15,616 bases of DNA from an uncultured Eubacteriaceae bacterium (GTDB taxonomy: Bacteria; Bacillota; Clostridia; Eubacteriales; Eubacteriaceae). Numbering within the stretch: position 1 is the first letter of the stretch; each line of letters opens with the position of its first letter. The notes beneath the pieces were generated by a model. It ran no database searches. It saw only the letters and a program-made list of their open reading frames with translations, and was not told the DNA's origin. The stretch is taken from the NCBI GenBank assembly GCA_947630385.1, contig CANRHG010000027.1, forward strand, positions 1-15,616, written 5' to 3'. This document shows, one piece after another, positions 1 through 8,326 of the stretch. The position numbers and the translations under genes are program-made.

Positions 1-3000
1 GATCAAACGCAAACGGCTCCCGTTCCGTCGAGCGGCCCCAAAGCCTTAAGCGTCCTAGAAGAGAAAATTCTAGACGTCTTAGAGGGTATTACAAACACGA
101 GAGAGATCCCGGTCGATCAGGACCTGAAGTTTTATGGGGTGACCTCGATCTCGGCGATCACGCTGGCAATCGAGCTAAAGAACAAACTCGAAGTCGACGT
201 GGACGTAAGGTCTATCTTAAACAACGCTTCGATCCTGTCGATCGAAAACGAGATCGTCACAAAGCTCCTAGAAGGCGGTCTCGTGCCAGAGCCTGTCGTA
301 CAAAAAGAAAAGATCTACCGCCAGCCTTTATCGAGCTCCCAGTTCGGGGTCTACACCGAAAGCATGAAAAATTCGGACAGCTCGTTTTACAACATTCCGT
401 TTTATTTTGACCTTCCGGAAAACACGGACTTAGACAGGCTCAAAGAAGCGTTGATCGAGACGATTGAGGCGCACGACTATGTAAATACGGTCCTTAAGCT
501 CGACGAAGAAGGCGTGATCCAAAATAAAGAAGAAAGAAAGCTTGAGATCCCGACACTCGAGATGACCGAAGAAGAATTCGAGCAGTACAAATCTGAGTTT
601 AACCGGCCCTTTAAAATGCTCGAATCCCCGCTATATCGTATAGAGATCGTAAAAACCGAAAACCGTACCTATTTGCTGCTTAATTTCCATCATTTGATCT
701 TTGACGGTTTTTCATCGGATATCTTTACCAGAGACCTCGCCAAAGCCTATAACGGGGAAAAACTCACAAAAGAGAGCGTGGACTACTTCGATTACGTCCA
801 AAAAGAGAATTCGAAGGAAAGACAAAAAGAGGCACAAAAAGCCAAGGCTTACTTTGAAGATATGTTCAAAGACGCCGAAGGGGCTTCTTCACTTCCTACG
901 CTTACCACTGGTGGAGCGTTACGGGGGGAATCCAGGCTCTTTAGCCTGCCTTTTGATCTTGAAAAAGTCGAAGCTTTTTGTAAGGAGCGTTCGATCACGC
1001 CCGCCCAGTTTTTCCTCGCCGCGACGCTTTATACCGTCGCGCGTTATACCGGCAGTGAGAGCGCCTTTATCAATACGATCAGTAACGGAAGAAACGACCT
1101 AAACTTCAAGGATACCTTTGGCATGTTCGTAAAGACCCTCCCGGTGGGATCAAAGCTCGGTGAGGGCAGTGTTGAAGATTTTATCGCTAACAGCGCAAAG
1201 CTATTGTCCGACACGGTCCAAAACGACAGCTACCCATACTACGAGATCGTACGTGAGTTTAACTACAGTCCGAACATTTTGTACGCTTACCAGCTCGGAA
1301 TCGGTGAGCCGACCAAAATAGAAGGAGAGGTCCTCGAGCGAAAACAGCTCGCGCCGAGAGAGGCGAAGTTTGATACCGGCGTATACGTCGAAAGAATCGA
1401 CGGAGAGAACGTGATCAGCGTTTTGTACGACGACGAGAATTTCGACTCACACTTAATGGAAAACTTCCTAAAGAGCATTAAAACCGTCTCGGATTATTTC
1501 TTGGAACATCCACAAGAAGACTTAAGATCGGTCAAAGTCCTTGAAAGTGAAGAAGAAAAACTACTCGAAGCTTTTTCGGTCACGAAAAAGAAGGATCTAG
1601 AGGCAAAAGCGCTGCACGAGCTCTTAGAAAAACAAGCACGGGAGAATGGAGAGCAAACCGCCCTCATCGCAAAAGACGGGAGCTTTACCTACAGCGAACT
1701 AAACGAGACAGCAAACCGGATCGCCCACAGCTTAATCGAAAAAGGCGTAAAGAAAGGCGACAGGATCGCCCTTCTCCTTGACCGCGACTCCTCGTTTTTA
1801 AGTAGCCTGTACGGTGTTCTAAAGGCCGGTGCCGCTTTTATCCCGATCACAAAACAATACCCGGTAAACCGGGTCCGGAGCATCTTAGAAGACAGCGGGG
1901 CACGCTACATCATCACCACGGAAGATGAGCTTGAAAACTACGAAAACAGTCTAAATATAAAGGAACTGGAAAGCGGTACCGAGTTAAGTAATCCGGGACT
2001 TGACGTAGAACCAGAGGATCTGGCTTATCTGATCTATACGTCCGGCTCGACCGGAAAGCCAAAAGGGGTACTTTTGAAACATGAGGGAATCGTCAACTAC
2101 GTAACGCCAGACGAGGCCAACGCGCACGTCGCGGCGATGGTAAATGACGGAAACGCCCTGGGCTCGATCACAAGCGTCGGCTTTGACATGTCCCTAAAAG
2201 AAACGGTCCTCTCTTTGAGCAACGGTCTTACGCTCGTCTTTGCGGACGAAGAACAGGTCAACAATCCCAAGGAACTGGCGCGCTTTTTTATGGAAAATCA
2301 GACCGACGTCTTTAGCGCGACGCCTTCAAGGCTTCAGATCTACATGCAGGATCCGGACTTCCAGGAATTTTTAAAAGCGTGTAAGGTGATCGTCGCGGGC
2401 GCAGAAAAGTACCCGCAAAAACTCTTGGAAGATCTGCAGAGCTTAACGCAGGCAGAGCTCTTTAACACCTACGGTCCAACAGAGATCACCGTCTCGTCCA
2501 ACGCCAAGAATCTGACAAACAGTGAGACCGTCACGGTCGGAAAGCCACTGCTGAACGTGACGGAATACATCGTCGATTCCGATTTAAATCCCGTCCCGAT
2601 CGGGGTTACCGGAGAGCTTATCATCGGCGGCAAAGGCGTAGCGCTCGGATACAACAACCTGCCGGAAGAAACCGAAAAAGCTTTTATTGATATAGGTGGC
2701 GAGCGATTTTACAGAACCGGCGACCTGGCGCGTTGGACCGAAGACGGCGAAGTCGAGATCCTCGGTCGAAACGACAATCAGGTCAAACTCAGGGGGCTTC
2801 GTATCGAACTCAATGAGATCGAAAGCGTACTAAACAAAACAGGTCTGGTCCGCTCCGCTTACGCGACGGTAAGAGAGGTCAACGGCAACGAGACGCTTTG
2901 TCTTTACTATACGGGAGATGAAGCCCTGGAGGGTTCACTCTTAAAGGAAGAACTAAAAAAGAGCCTACCGGACTATATGATTCCCGAACACTTTATAAGA

Positions 3001-4530
3001 CTTGAGGAAATCCCGGTCACCTTAAACGGTAAGATCGACCTTAGACGCCTCCCGGAACCGAAAATAGCCAAAAAAGTTATAAGTGATGAAAAGGCGGCCA
3101 GTTTTACGGAACAGGAGATCATCGATATCTTTAAGAAGGTACTAAACCTTGATTCGGTCTCCCGTAAAGACGACTTTTTTGAACTCGGTGGAAGCTCGCT
3201 CATGGTCACGCAGGTGGTTATCGAAGCGGGAAAACGCCACCTAAACATCGCTTACGGCGATCTCTTCGAACACCCAACCCCGGAGGCGCTGGCTCATCAC
3301 GTTACCGGTTCGGATATTTTGGACTCGAACCTCGACGACTTTAGGGACTACGACTATTCGCGTATCGACCAGGTCCTGGCTGAGAACACGCTTGAAAACT
3401 TTATAAACGGGGAAAAACAGGAACTGGGCGACGTTATCCTGACCGGGGCGACGGGATTTTTAGGGATTCATATTCTCGACGAACTTTTAAAGACGACCGA
3501 CTCCCACATTTATATCTTCCAAAGAGGCAGAAACAAGCTCTCACCGCTAGAGAGGGTAGATACGAACTACTATTATTACTTTAGCGAAAAGCTCACCGAA
3601 CTTTACGGCGACCGCATTACGGTGATCGAGGGAGATATCACGAACAAGGAGAGCTTTAAAGGTCTAGAGGAAATTAAAGCCGATACCTTTATCAACTGCG
3701 CGGCCAACGTCAAACACTACGCCGAAGGCAGTGAAATCGAAGAAGTCGACTACAATGGAGTCTTAAACATCATCGATTTCTGTAAGGAATCGGACACAAG
3801 GCTCGTTCAGGTCTCAACGATGAGTATTGGTGGGATCTTCCTAGACCAGCCTGGAAGTGTTTCTGAACTCAAAGAAGATCAGCTCTTTTTCGGACAGTTT
3901 CAAAACTCAAAATACACGAGTTCAAAATTCCTCGCGGAAAGGGCGATATTGGAAGAAGTCGCTAACGGTCTAAACGCAAAGATCATGCGCGTCGGGAACC
4001 TCTCCCCGCGCGAGAGCGACGGCGAGTTCCAGATCAACTTCACGACGAACACGTTCATGGGAAGGCTACGGGCGATCTCCCAGCTCGGCTATTACCCGTA
4101 TGAAGCGATGGATAACAAGTTTGAGCTCTCACCCATCGACTACGTCGCCAAAGCGATCTTAAAACTGGCGCAGTCGCCAAAGGAAAATACCGTGCTCCAT
4201 CCGTTTAACAACCATAATCTTTTGATGCACGACCTTTACAATCAGCTCGAGTCCGTCGGAAAGCCCGTTTCGGCTATCGAAAACGAGGACTTCAACGAAG
4301 TTGTGAGAAAAGCGCTCGAAGATCCCGAAATGGCTAAAATTTTATCGAGCTTTATCGCTTACGAGAACTCGGCGCATGGACGAAAAATCTACAGCGTCAC
4401 GAAAAACAACGATTTGACGATGCAAATGTTGTACCGACTCGGATTCGAGTGGCCCGTAACCTCGATCGATTATATGAAGAGATTCTTATATAGTTTGAGC
4501 GATATGCTCTTCTTTGATTATCTGTTTTAA
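1..4530 (+). CDS. Non-ribosomal peptide synthetase, 3' part (T-C-A-T-R), 5' end outside window
   Basis: The frame is open from base 1. A start at GTG 139 is not credible because that codon lies inside a carrier-domain core (GVTS; phosphopantetheine Ser at 145-147), so the gene begins upstream. Domains in order: carrier, partial (1 to about 270); condensation (about 316-1550) with the catalytic HHLIFDG at 688-708; adenylation (about 1610-3060) with YTSGSTGKPKG at 2035-2067, FNTYGPTE at 2461-2484, YRTGDLARW, and the core lysine at 3031-3033; carrier (about 3085-3310) with LGGSSL, Ser at 3196-3198; terminal reductase (about 3400-4530) with the Rossmann GATGFLG at 3445-3465 and YxxxK at 3913-3927. 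Reductase domains release the thioester-bound peptide as an aldehyde or alcohol using NAD(P)H. By hand alignment the adenylation pocket reads D-M-K-S-I-A-T-V-S-K, which I cannot assign. At least one further module should lie upstream. A terminator follows, then a MATE exporter. Confidence 0.96.
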   Translation, partial: DQTQTAPVPSSGPKALSVLEEKILDVLEGITNTREIPVDQDLKFYGVTSISAITLAIELKNKLEVDVDVRSILNNASILSIENEIVTKLLEGGLVPEPVVQKEKIYRQPLSSSQFGVYTESMKNSDSSFYNIPFYFDLPENTDLDRLKEALIETIEAHDYVNTVLKLDEEGVIQNKEERKLEIPTLEMTEEEFEQYKSEFNRPFKMLESPLYRIEIVKTENRTYLLLNFHHLIFDGFSSDIFTRDLAKAYNGEKLTKESVDYFDYVQKENSKERQKEAQKAKAYFEDMFKDAEGASSLPTLTTGGALRGESRLFSLPFDLEKVEAFCKERSITPAQFFLAATLYTVARYTGSESAFINTISNGRNDLNFKDTFGMFVKTLPVGSKLGEGSVEDFIANSAKLLSDTVQNDSYPYYEIVREFNYSPNILYAYQLGIGEPTKIEGEVLERKQLAPREAKFDTGVYVERIDGENVISVLYDDENFDSHLMENFLKSIKTVSDYFLEHPQEDLRSVKVLESEEEKLLEAFSVTKKKDLEAKALHELLEKQARENGEQTALIAKDGSFTYSELNETANRIAHSLIEKGVKKGDRIALLLDRDSSFLSSLYGVLKAGAAFIPITKQYPVNRVRSILEDSGARYIITTEDELENYENSLNIKELESGTELSNPGLDVEPEDLAYLIYTSGSTGKPKGVLLKHEGIVNYVTPDEANAHVAAMVNDGNALGSITSVGFDMSLKETVLSLSNGLTLVFADEEQVNNPKELARFFMENQTDVFSATPSRLQIYMQDPDFQEFLKACKVIVAGAEKYPQKLLEDLQSLTQAELFNTYGPTEITVSSNAKNLTNSETVTVGKPLLNVTEYIVDSDLNPVPIGVTGELIIGGKGVALGYNNLPEETEKAFIDIGGERFYRTGDLARWTEDGEVEILGRNDNQVKLRGLRIELNEIESVLNKTGLVRSAYATVREVNGNETLCLYYTGDEALEGSLLKEELKKSLPDYMIPEHFIRLEEIPVTLNGKIDLRRLPEPKIAKKVISDEKAASFTEQEIIDIFKKVLNLDSVSRKDDFFELGGSSLMVTQVVIEAGKRHLNIAYGDLFEHPTPEALAHHVTGSDILDSNLDDFRDYDYSRIDQVLAENTLENFINGEKQELGDVILTGATGFLGIHILDELLKTTDSHIYIFQRGRNKLSPLERVDTNYYYYFSEKLTELYGDRITVIEGDITNKESFKGLEEIKADTFINCAANVKHYAEGSEIEEVDYNGVLNIIDFCKESDTRLVQVSTMSIGGIFLDQPGSVSELKEDQLFFGQFQNSKYTSSKFLAERAILEEVANGLNAKIMRVGNLSPRESDGEFQINFTTNTFMGRLRAISQLGYYPYEAMDNKFELSPIDYVAKAILKLAQSPKENTVLHPFNNHNLLMHDLYNQLESVGKPVSAIENEDFNEVVRKALEDPEMAKILSSFIAYENSAHGRKIYSVTKNNDLTMQMLYRLGFEWPVTSIDYMKRFLYSLSDMLFFDYLF

Positions 4531-4534
4531 AATC

Positions 4535-4578
4535 AACGCTTAGAGATGTTACTTCATCTCTAAGCGTTTCTTTGTTTG
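4535..4578 (+). terminator. Rho-independent terminator of the NRPS gene
   Basis: A perfect 14-bp stem (AACGCTTAGAGATG at 4535-4548 with its complement at 4555-4568), a 6-base loop, then the T-rich tail TCTTTGTTTG. It begins 4 bases after the NRPS stop codon, so MATE probably relies mostly on its own promoter. Confidence 0.9.
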
Positions 4579-4603
4579 ATATTTTTTCCACTATCGCTAT
4601 AAA
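4576..4603 (+). promoter_or_regulatory. Candidate sigma-70-type promoter for the MATE gene
   Basis: TTGATA at 4576-4581, a 16-base spacer, and TATAAA at 4598-4603. Each hexamer matches consensus at 5 of 6 positions. It lies right after the NRPS terminator and 41 bases before the MATE start codon. Confidence 0.55.
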
Positions 4604-4644
4604 ATTTAGATATAGCAATAAAATTCTTTAGGACCAGACAAAAA

Positions 4645-6012
4645 ATGAAACAGCAACAATCCCAATTACAAATAATGTTAGAGACGCCCATCCCAAAGCT
4701 TATTCTTACGCTTTCGGTCCCAACTATCATATCGATGCTAATTACAAACATCTACAACCTCGTCGATACGGCTTTTGTCGGCCGTTTGGGAACCAGCGCG
4801 AGTGGCGCGGTTGGGATCGTCTTTGGCTTTATGTCCATTATTCAGGCGTTCGGCTTTATGTTTGGCATGGGCTCAGGAAGCCTCATTTCCAGGTCTCTTG
4901 GCCGGGGTGACAACGATCAGGCCAGTATCTACGCTTCGGTGGGCTTTTTTTCTGCCTTTCTAAGTGGCATTATCATCACAATCGTTGGGTTTATCTTTTT
5001 AGACGACTTCGTCTTTTTTCTCGGCAGTACCGAAACCATCGCGCCTTATGCCAAAAGCTATATCACTTACATCCTGATTTCAGCGCCTTTTATGGTGACA
5101 AGTTTCTCCCTTAATAATATTTTACGCTTTGAAGGTAAAGCCTTCCTAGGGATGATTGGACTGAGCGTTGGAGCGGTCACGAACATTATCGGGGACCCGA
5201 TCCTGATGTTTGGATTTAACATGGGGATTTCCGGAGCCGGCCTTTCAACGGCTCTGTCACAGCTTCTTAGTTGGTCTATTCTACTGTCGATGTTCTTATT
5301 CAACAGAACAGAGACCAAAATTAGTTTTGTAATTCTACGTTACTTTAGTCCCAAAATTTTGTTTGATATCGTCACGACCGGATTTCCGAGTTTGGTACGG
5401 CAAGGTTTGTCGAGTTTTACGACGGTTTTATTAAACACGGAATGCGCCGTCTATGGGGACGCAGCCGTAGCGGCTATGGGGATTGTCAACCGGATCTTTT
5501 TCTTTGCTTTCTCGATCGCTCTGGGTATTGGCCAGGGATTTCAACCCGTCGCGGGATTTACGTACGGGTCGGCCCATTACGAGCGACTGAAAAAAGCTTT
5601 TTGGTTTACGATCTTTGCGGCAGAGGCCGTAATGATCGTGGAGTGTATCTACATTTATTTTGACGCGACCCATCTGATCCAGGTATTTAGGGACGATCCG
5701 AAAGTCATAGAAATAGGAGTCCGGGCTCTTAAGCTTCAAACCATCGCCCAACTTTTTATGCCGCCGTGTATGGTCATAGAAATGTTACTGCAAAGCGTTG
5801 GAAAACGTTTGGCCGCTTCTATACTTTCTTCGATGCGAACGGGGATCTTATTTATTCCGCTTCTTCTTTATCTAGCCGCGACGCGGGGATTAGCAGGGAT
5901 TCAAGAAGCCAATCCACTGGCAATCGTTTTGTGTTTTCCGATTAGTATCCCGTTTGCAGTTTACTTTTTTAGAAATCTAAAGACGAAAAAACTGGAACCT
6001 AGCAGCCCATAA
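4645..6012 (+). CDS. MATE-family multidrug/natural-product efflux transporter
   Basis: The 455-residue length is usual for the MATE (multi antimicrobial extrusion) family, whose members are 12-helix inner-membrane antiporters driven by Na+ or H+ gradients. Family signs are the N-terminal stretch with P(T)IISML, NLVDTAFVGRLG and GSGSLISRSLGRG, and the second-half counterpart with RQGLSS, NRIFFFAFSIALGIGQGFQP and FTYGSAHYERLKKAF. Hydrophobic helices run along the whole length. An AGGA lies 11 bases before ATG 4645, supporting that start. The gene follows the NRPS on the same strand with its own candidate promoter. Export of the NRPS product, or self-protection from it, is inferred from position only; substrates of this family cannot be read from sequence. 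No clear terminator follows the stop codon. Confidence 0.93.
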   Translation: MKQQQSQLQIMLETPIPKLILTLSVPTIISMLITNIYNLVDTAFVGRLGTSASGAVGIVFGFMSIIQAFGFMFGMGSGSLISRSLGRGDNDQASIYASVGFFSAFLSGIIITIVGFIFLDDFVFFLGSTETIAPYAKSYITYILISAPFMVTSFSLNNILRFEGKAFLGMIGLSVGAVTNIIGDPILMFGFNMGISGAGLSTALSQLLSWSILLSMFLFNRTETKISFVILRYFSPKILFDIVTTGFPSLVRQGLSSFTTVLLNTECAVYGDAAVAAMGIVNRIFFFAFSIALGIGQGFQPVAGFTYGSAHYERLKKAFWFTIFAAEAVMIVECIYIYFDATHLIQVFRDDPKVIEIGVRALKLQTIAQLFMPPCMVIEMLLQSVGKRLAASILSSMRTGILFIPLLLYLAATRGLAGIQEANPLAIVLCFPISIPFAVYFFRNLKTKKLEPSSP

Positions 6013-6199
6013 GCTACAAAAAATTTTAATTTTGATAGCGTCCATTTTCTAAGTGTGATTAATCTAGCTACGGCTCAGAAAACTCTCAGGAGATTAACGG
6101 AAAAAGAAGTAAAAAGACAAATATCGAAGCTTGAAACTTTAAAAGAATTTGTGTCAGAAAATTGTAAAAATCTTGGATTTTATATAATAGGAATTGTTA

Positions 6200-6241
6200 A
6201 TGAAATTAAAAAAATCTTTACTATTTATATACCTTACTTGA
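6200..6241 (+). pseudogene. 5' fragment of an IS-disrupted lipoprotein gene
   Basis: ATG 6200 follows AGGA at a 7-base spacing. Twelve codons (MKLKKSLLFIYL) run to the IS insertion point after base 6235. Inside the IS the frame ends almost at once (ACT TGA), so only a 13-residue peptide could be made. The charged start and hydrophobic run are the front of a signal peptide that continues at 7781. Confidence 0.8.
6231..6235. repeat. Left target-site duplication (ACCTT) of the IS
   Basis: ACCTT directly precedes the left inverted repeat and recurs directly after the right one at 7776-7780. Confidence 0.85.
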
Positions 6242-6255
6242 AGTTTGAAGTTAGA
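6236..6255 (+). repeat. Left terminal inverted repeat of the IS
   Basis: ACTTGAAGTTTGAA is identical to the inverted right end; the next bases match in part, about 18 of the first 20. Confidence 0.88.
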
Positions 6256-6291
6256 GGACTAGGAGAAAAAAATTAAGGCATGGATTAAAAG

Positions 6292-6310
6292 ACTTTGATA
6301 AAATCAAAGT
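6292..6310 (+). other. Hairpin abutting the transposase start codon
   Basis: ACTTTGAT (6292-6299), loop AAA, ATCAAAGT (6303-6310): a perfect 8-bp stem ending one base before ATG 6312, with no clear ribosome binding site. IS10 and IS50 of the IS4 family are known to hide transposase starts in RNA structure formed on read-through transcripts. The same role here is inference. Confidence 0.5.
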
Positions 6311-6311
6311 T

Positions 6312-7754
6312 ATGCGAAAACAAAAACCATGCCGTGAAGATATTTTAACACAGCTTCTCCAAAATTCTCTACAACTCGACGATAAAATCAATCTTTTTTT
6401 TGAACAATTCGATTTAACATCCATTCTAAACGAATGTGACTTATCCAAACGAAACGGTTATAAGACCCAAGACATTCTGAAATATTTGGTGGATCTACGC
6501 TTTAACGGGATTTCTTCGAGCACAAACCGGAAAGTCTGCATCGTTCAGTCGCAGTGTAACTACGACTCGGTCTGCAACCTGAAAAAAAGACAGCAGGCGG
6601 ACTAGGTCGGCTTTACGACAAAGCTCAGCCTAACGGTTCGAGACTTCCTCGATCAGGACAAGGAGCTCACCAGGGAGCTAAAGCAAGGACTTTTCATTCT
6701 GGACGACTCGCCCTATAAAAGAAATTGCTCTAAAAAGACCGAACTGATCTCAAAACAATGGGACCACGCTGACGGAAGTGTCTATTACGGTTACCGCTGG
6801 AGTCATCTGGGTTATTTTTCGAACGGAACTTACCTTCCGGTCAACTCGGTTCCGGTCTCTACGGACGATCCCGAAAAGATCATCTGCCAAGCAAAACCGG
6901 CCAAAACGGAACAGGCCAGCAAAAAAAGAGCGCTGACGACTTCCAAACTGACGGAAGTGTGCCTCGAACAGATCGATCTGGCTCTTAAAGAGGGATTTAA
7001 GGCCAGTTACGTCCTCCAGGACAGCTGGTTCACCAGCCCGAAAATGCTTTTTTCGCTTTTACAGCGCGGTCTTTACGGAATCGGCATGGTCAAAAACAGC
7101 AAAAAACTGCGTTTTGAGTTCGAAGGTGAGATGCTCTCGACCGGTAAGATCTTTGAACGCCTGCGTTTTGATCTTCGGGGACTAAAAGACGACGCGGTCA
7201 TCTGCAACATAATCGTCAAAGCCCACTATGAAGATCACGTTTTTGATGTAAAACTGGTCTTCGTGGAAGCCGATTCCGGAGACAAAGACTTCATCTGCAT
7301 CGCCTGTGCCGACACCGACCTCAGCAGTTCTACGATTGTAAAGCTTTACAAAGTGCGATGGAGCATCGAAATTTACTTCGGTGACTGCAAAGACGCCGAT
7401 TCGATCGATTCGACCCACCAGTCTCAGTGTCTTAGCCTGGAATCGGTCTACACGGATCTGGCTATTACGACGCTCGTTTATCTGATTCTTGCTTTTTACA
7501 AAGCTTTGCAACCGGAAGAGGAAGATTTAAGTCTAAGAGATTGCTTCTATAGAATTTTACGTGAATGCCGCTCCATCAACCGTATCAGCTGGCTTGCTTC
7601 TATAATAGGTAATCTTTTGGGTGATTTTAGCCAAAAACTCGGTTACGAGTTTGAGGCTTTGATTGACTTGACCGTTAAAAATTTCTTGAGTCAACAAGCT
7701 TTTACGGAGTATTTCGATAGAGTGGATATTTTTGGCTCAAAAATAATTACTTAG
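6312..7754 (+). pseudogene. IS4-type DDE transposase interrupted by an in-frame TAG
   Basis: One reading frame of 480 codons is broken only by TAG at 6603-6605. The N-terminal piece (6312-6605) and the C-terminal part, which reads on unbroken from 6606, are in the same frame. The joined protein has the order expected of IS4-type transposases: an N-terminal DNA-binding region (KRNGYKTQDILKYLVDLRF), the first catalytic Asp in FILDDSPYKR, the second in VLQDSWFTSPK, and Glu in the signature YKVRWSIEIYFGDCK, which fits Y-(2)-R-(3)-E-(6)-K. The TAG falls where relatives, as I recall them, have Trp before xxF, so one G-to-A change (TGG to TAG) would explain it. All catalytic residues lie after the stop; restart at GTG 6957 would lose the first catalytic Asp. 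Confidence 0.85.
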
Positions 7755-7755
7755 G

Positions 7756-7775
7756 TCGAAGTTCAAACTTCAAGT
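7756..7775 (-). repeat. Right terminal inverted repeat of the IS
   Basis: Read on the minus strand it begins ACTTGAAGTTTGAA, identical to the left end for 14 bases. Confidence 0.88.
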
Positions 7776-7780
7776 ACCTT
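7776..7780. repeat. Right target-site duplication (ACCTT) of the IS
   Basis: Second copy of the 5-bp target sequence, directly after the right inverted repeat. Confidence 0.85.
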
Positions 7781-8308
7781 ATATCTTTATTTCTTATTTT
7801 TATTACTGCCTGCTATTCAAAAAATAACTCTATAGCGGTAAATTCGGAAACGGAGAAAAATAGTTCGAAAGAATATACTGATTCACAGATATCTGCAGAG
7901 AAACCTACGGACCAATCTAGTGAAAAACAAGATGAGCCAAATCCACCTAAAGAAGAATATCAGAGTCAGTCAGAAGAATTAACAGAAGAACAAAAGATGG
8001 TAAGAGCCTTAGCTACTTATGGAAAAGACGATACTGTTCATTTACGTATTCTTGATAATTATCAAATCTATCTATTAACTGAATACGATGAGGATGAAGT
8101 CGCTTTAGTTATAGATGGTTTGTCTTTAGATAATGATTATAATGATCTTCCGGTAGTTATAGAAAGTATTTTAAGAAAAACTAATGAAAATTATGAAGTA
8201 ACTTATGCTTTTGCTAGGCCCAAAGAATACTATGATTTTAATAATGATTTAGAGAATTTTGTTCCAAGCATTCACAACAGTAGACAAACTTATGGAGGTG
8301 AAGATTAA
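7781..8308 (+). pseudogene. 3' fragment of the IS-disrupted lipoprotein gene (function unknown)
   Basis: Joined to codons 6200-6235 this gives 187 codons plus TAA with no internal stop. The hydrophobic segment completes a type II signal peptide with lipobox ITAC (Cys 23 of the joined protein). A low-complexity linker rich in S, E, K, Q and P (about residues 25-80) follows, typical of lipoproteins tethered to the outer face of the membrane. The mature domain (about residues 85-187) is acidic, with DDTVHLRILDNYQIYLL, LSLDNDYNDLP and NYEVTYAFARPKEYYDF; I do not recognise the family. The stretch is visibly more AT-rich than the NRPS, MATE and IS, so it may have a different origin. The downstream ATG 7997 lacks a signal peptide and is unlikely to be a natural start. 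The gene is inactivated in this copy. Confidence 0.8.
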
Positions 8309-8326
8309 TTTTGTGGTAAGTTTAAT

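Larger units (their letters stand above)
6236..7775 (+). mobile_element. Complete IS4-family-type insertion sequence, 1540 bp
   Basis: The element is bounded by terminal inverted repeats that both begin ACTTGAAGTTTGAA, and it is flanked by the direct 5-bp duplication ACCTT. It carries one transposase frame (6312-7754) whose stop lies 21 bases from the right end. Boundaries are confirmed independently: deleting 6236-7780 rejoins two pieces of a lipoprotein gene in frame. The perfect duplication and intact ends suggest a fairly recent insertion. The transposase has a nonsense codon, so this copy may be immobile without help from another copy. Family placement rests on the DDE motifs and the Y-(2)-R-(3)-E-(6)-K signature; the subgroup is not assigned. 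Confidence 0.9.

Noticed and set aside
139..150. GTG 139 as the start of the NRPS gene
   Set aside because: It lies in the phosphopantetheine-binding core of a carrier domain, and the frame is open back to base 1.
701..1102. Plus-strand frame inside the NRPS and similar open frames on either strand of real genes
   Set aside because: Overlapped entirely by well-supported coding sequence, with biased, repetitive composition typical of shadow frames.
6183..6188. TATAAT as -10 box for the lipoprotein gene
   Set aside because: It is 11 bases before the ATG and would put the transcript start after the Shine-Dalgarno AGGA; more likely AT-rich leader.
6055..6276. 73-codon frame starting GTG after MATE
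   Set aside because: No ribosome binding site, K/E-rich low-complexity product, overlaps the lipoprotein start in another frame and ends inside the IS.
6603..6605. Alternative genetic code with TAG as sense
   Set aside because: TAG ends the transposase frame at 7752-7754, and the other in-frame TAGs are in already decayed genes.
7997..8308. Independent 103-residue gene
   Set aside because: It is in frame with, and is the end of, the IS-split lipoprotein; no ribosome binding site at 7997.
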